From positions 1 through 6,470 of the forward strand of contig JAISPY010000139.1 in assembly GCA_031274565.1 (NCBI GenBank): DNA of 6,470 nucleotides, given 5' to 3'. Numbering within the stretch: the first letter of the stretch is position 1; every line of letters starts with the position of its first letter. A program made the translations under genes and the position numbers. A model generated the notes under the pieces. It was not told the origin of the DNA and did not search any database. It saw only the letters and a program-made list of their open reading frames with translations. This document shows positions 5,273-6,470 of this stretch, in pieces. The DNA comes from Treponema sp. (lineage in GTDB: Bacteria; Spirochaetota; Spirochaetia; Treponematales; Breznakiellaceae).

Positions 5273-6470
5273 TTACCCTACCCAGGCGCTGAACCACCGG
5301 GAAATAATAAGGCCCAAGGGCGTACCGATGATGTAGCCCCACAGACCGACCAGGATGGCGGAAACCACCAGCGTATCGTAGCCCTTGGCCACGGCCATAG
5401 CCGCCGCGGTTGAGGGGCCGCCGATAGTGGCGTTTATGGCGACGGCCAACTCTTCGATATTTTGCTTGAACACCTTCCCGATGAGGAGGGTCCAGCCGAT
5501 GTTAATAAAGGCAATTATGCCACAGAAGACGAAAAGCAGCGGCGCGTTGAAGATAACGTCCTTCAAGTCCGCAGGGCAGCCGATTACCACAAAGAACACA
5601 TAGATGAGATAGGTTCCGATTTCCTGGGCTCACTTGAGATGTTCAAAATACCGAGGAAAGCAGGACGTGCCACCTACCGCTATAACGGTGAGCATCACAT
5701 ACTGGTTACCCAGAATCAGGGCGGGAAGTCCGGCCCAAAAACCCGCTTCTGTAGCAGGACTTAACCCTTCCTTGAGGGCAGCGGCTAGTTTGGTCGCCAC
5801 CGTAACCATCACCAAGGCGGTTGCCACGGTCATGGCGATGTCCAGAAGGGAGATCTCCTTTCCGCCCCAGAAAGCCGCGGACTTCGTTTTCACCGTATCG
5901 TCCTGGCTCTGTTTTTCAAGGTGAGACTGGAACGGATGGGTATACCGTTTTTTGAAAAAAGCGCTGCTGGGAATCCATAAGAGCAGGAAAATGACGATGG
6001 CCATGACAAAATTGTCGGCAATGACCTCGGCGCTGAGCATGGTCTGGGAGATATGGGTAGCGTTCGCAACGGCAAAAAGGTTTACGCTGCCGCCGATATA
6101 AGAACCGGTGAGGATCCCCGCCATTTTATCCAGTTCGGGGATAGCATGCTTAAGCAGGAAAAAGGCAAGGATCACCCCGATAAGGGTGCCGAGGGCGCTG
6201 ATATTAAAACACAAGAACATTTTCCCCGTATCTTTGATGATGCTTTTGATATTGGCCCGGAACAGCAGCATCGCCACGGCGAGCGGGATAAAATACTCCC
6301 ACACCGCGTCATAAACTCCCGATGCGGTAGGAATAATCCGAAAATTCACCGCCACCACCGCAAAGGTCAGACCCATAACCGGACCAGATACTCGTTCGGC
6401 CCACCTATACCGCTGCTCTAAAAAGATCGAGGCAGTAGCAAAAAGAAATACCACCGCCCACAAGACCCAG
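5273..6470 (-). pseudogene. DUF819-family membrane protein gene interrupted by an in-frame TGA; start outside window
   Basis: Two adjacent minus-strand segments, 6470-5633 and 5629-5273, are in the same frame and together give about 395 residues of a DUF819 (YjcL-type) multi-pass inner-membrane protein, the normal family length. The frame is open to the window edge; the TTG at 6463 is probably internal, just before family-like LEQRYRWAERVSGPV. The first part holds roughly seven or eight hydrophobic helices, the family-like GGSVNLFAVANA segment and a charged cytoplasmic loop (KKRYTHPF to WGGKE). It ends in RYFEHLK and TGA (5632-5630). Coding resumes at once as AQEIGTYLIYVFFVVIG and continues through NATIGGPSTAAAMA, a segment echoing the first GGSVN motif, to TAA at 5273. 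DUF819 proteins are presumed transporters of unknown substrate. A substitution (GGA to TGA) explains the break; a sequencing error or split protein is possible. Confidence 0.8.
5630..5632 (-). other. Premature in-frame TGA in the DUF819 gene
   Basis: The codon sits between ...YFEHLK and AQEIGTYLIYV..., with uninterrupted family-like sequence on both sides and no frame change. From memory, family members have a Gly-containing stretch such as KGSQEIGTYL here, so GGA to TGA by one G-to-T change is the simplest explanation. No good ribosome site precedes the next start candidate, the GTG at 5599. Confidence 0.8.

Noticed and set aside
5630..5632. TGA as selenocysteine or a reassigned codon
   Set aside because: The helicase, small membrane protein and dipeptidase genes all end in TGA, ruling out general reassignment. 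No SECIS-like hairpin is evident just downstream, and the position is not a known redox site.

Overview
The window reads as ordinary chromosomal DNA from a moderately GC-rich bacterium. My best guess is a spirochaete of the Treponema type, perhaps a termite-gut lineage. That rests on remembered resemblance of the small membrane protein, the zinc-motif pentapeptide protein and the SNCY-type hydrolase to treponemal hypothetical proteins, so it is low to moderate confidence. TGA ends at least three intact genes here, so the standard bacterial code applies.

Layout. Positions 1-2583 (+) carry the C-terminal two thirds of a large DNA-repair protein: the rear part of an EndoQ-like PHP endonuclease fused to a complete UvrD/Rep-type superfamily 1 helicase. 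Its last five residues form a beta-clamp-binding motif. The PHP catalytic region lies before the window. After a 188-base gap, a 70-residue single-pass membrane protein runs on the minus strand (2772-2984). A 68-base AT-rich divergent promoter region follows, then a plus-strand pair: a pentapeptide-repeat protein with an N-terminal Cys/His cluster (3053-3643), and 24 bases later a metallo-beta-lactamase-fold hydrolase (3668-4315). A 246-base noncoding stretch separates these from a convergent minus-strand pair: a DUF819-type membrane protein (6470-5273, 5' end outside the window), followed 66 bases downstream by a VanX/DdpX-like D-Ala-D-Ala dipeptidase (5206-4562).

Most notable points. (1) The EndoQ-helicase fusion suggests nicking at a damaged or deaminated base coupled to unwinding, tethered to the sliding clamp. 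(2) A near-consensus sigma-70 promoter has its -10 hexamer ending five bases before the pentapeptide gene's ATG, with no Shine-Dalgarno, which predicts a leaderless mRNA. (3) The pentapeptide protein keeps an aromatic residue (13 Phe, one Tyr) every 10 residues for 14 repeats and has cysteines exactly 20 residues apart, predicting a stacked Cys ladder. (4) The DUF819 gene is interrupted by a single in-frame TGA, with family-like sequence continuing in the same frame. (5) The hydrolase has Ser where the HxHxDH metal motif has Asp.

I see no mobile element, CRISPR array, tRNA or rRNA. Nothing forms an evident new multi-gene system.
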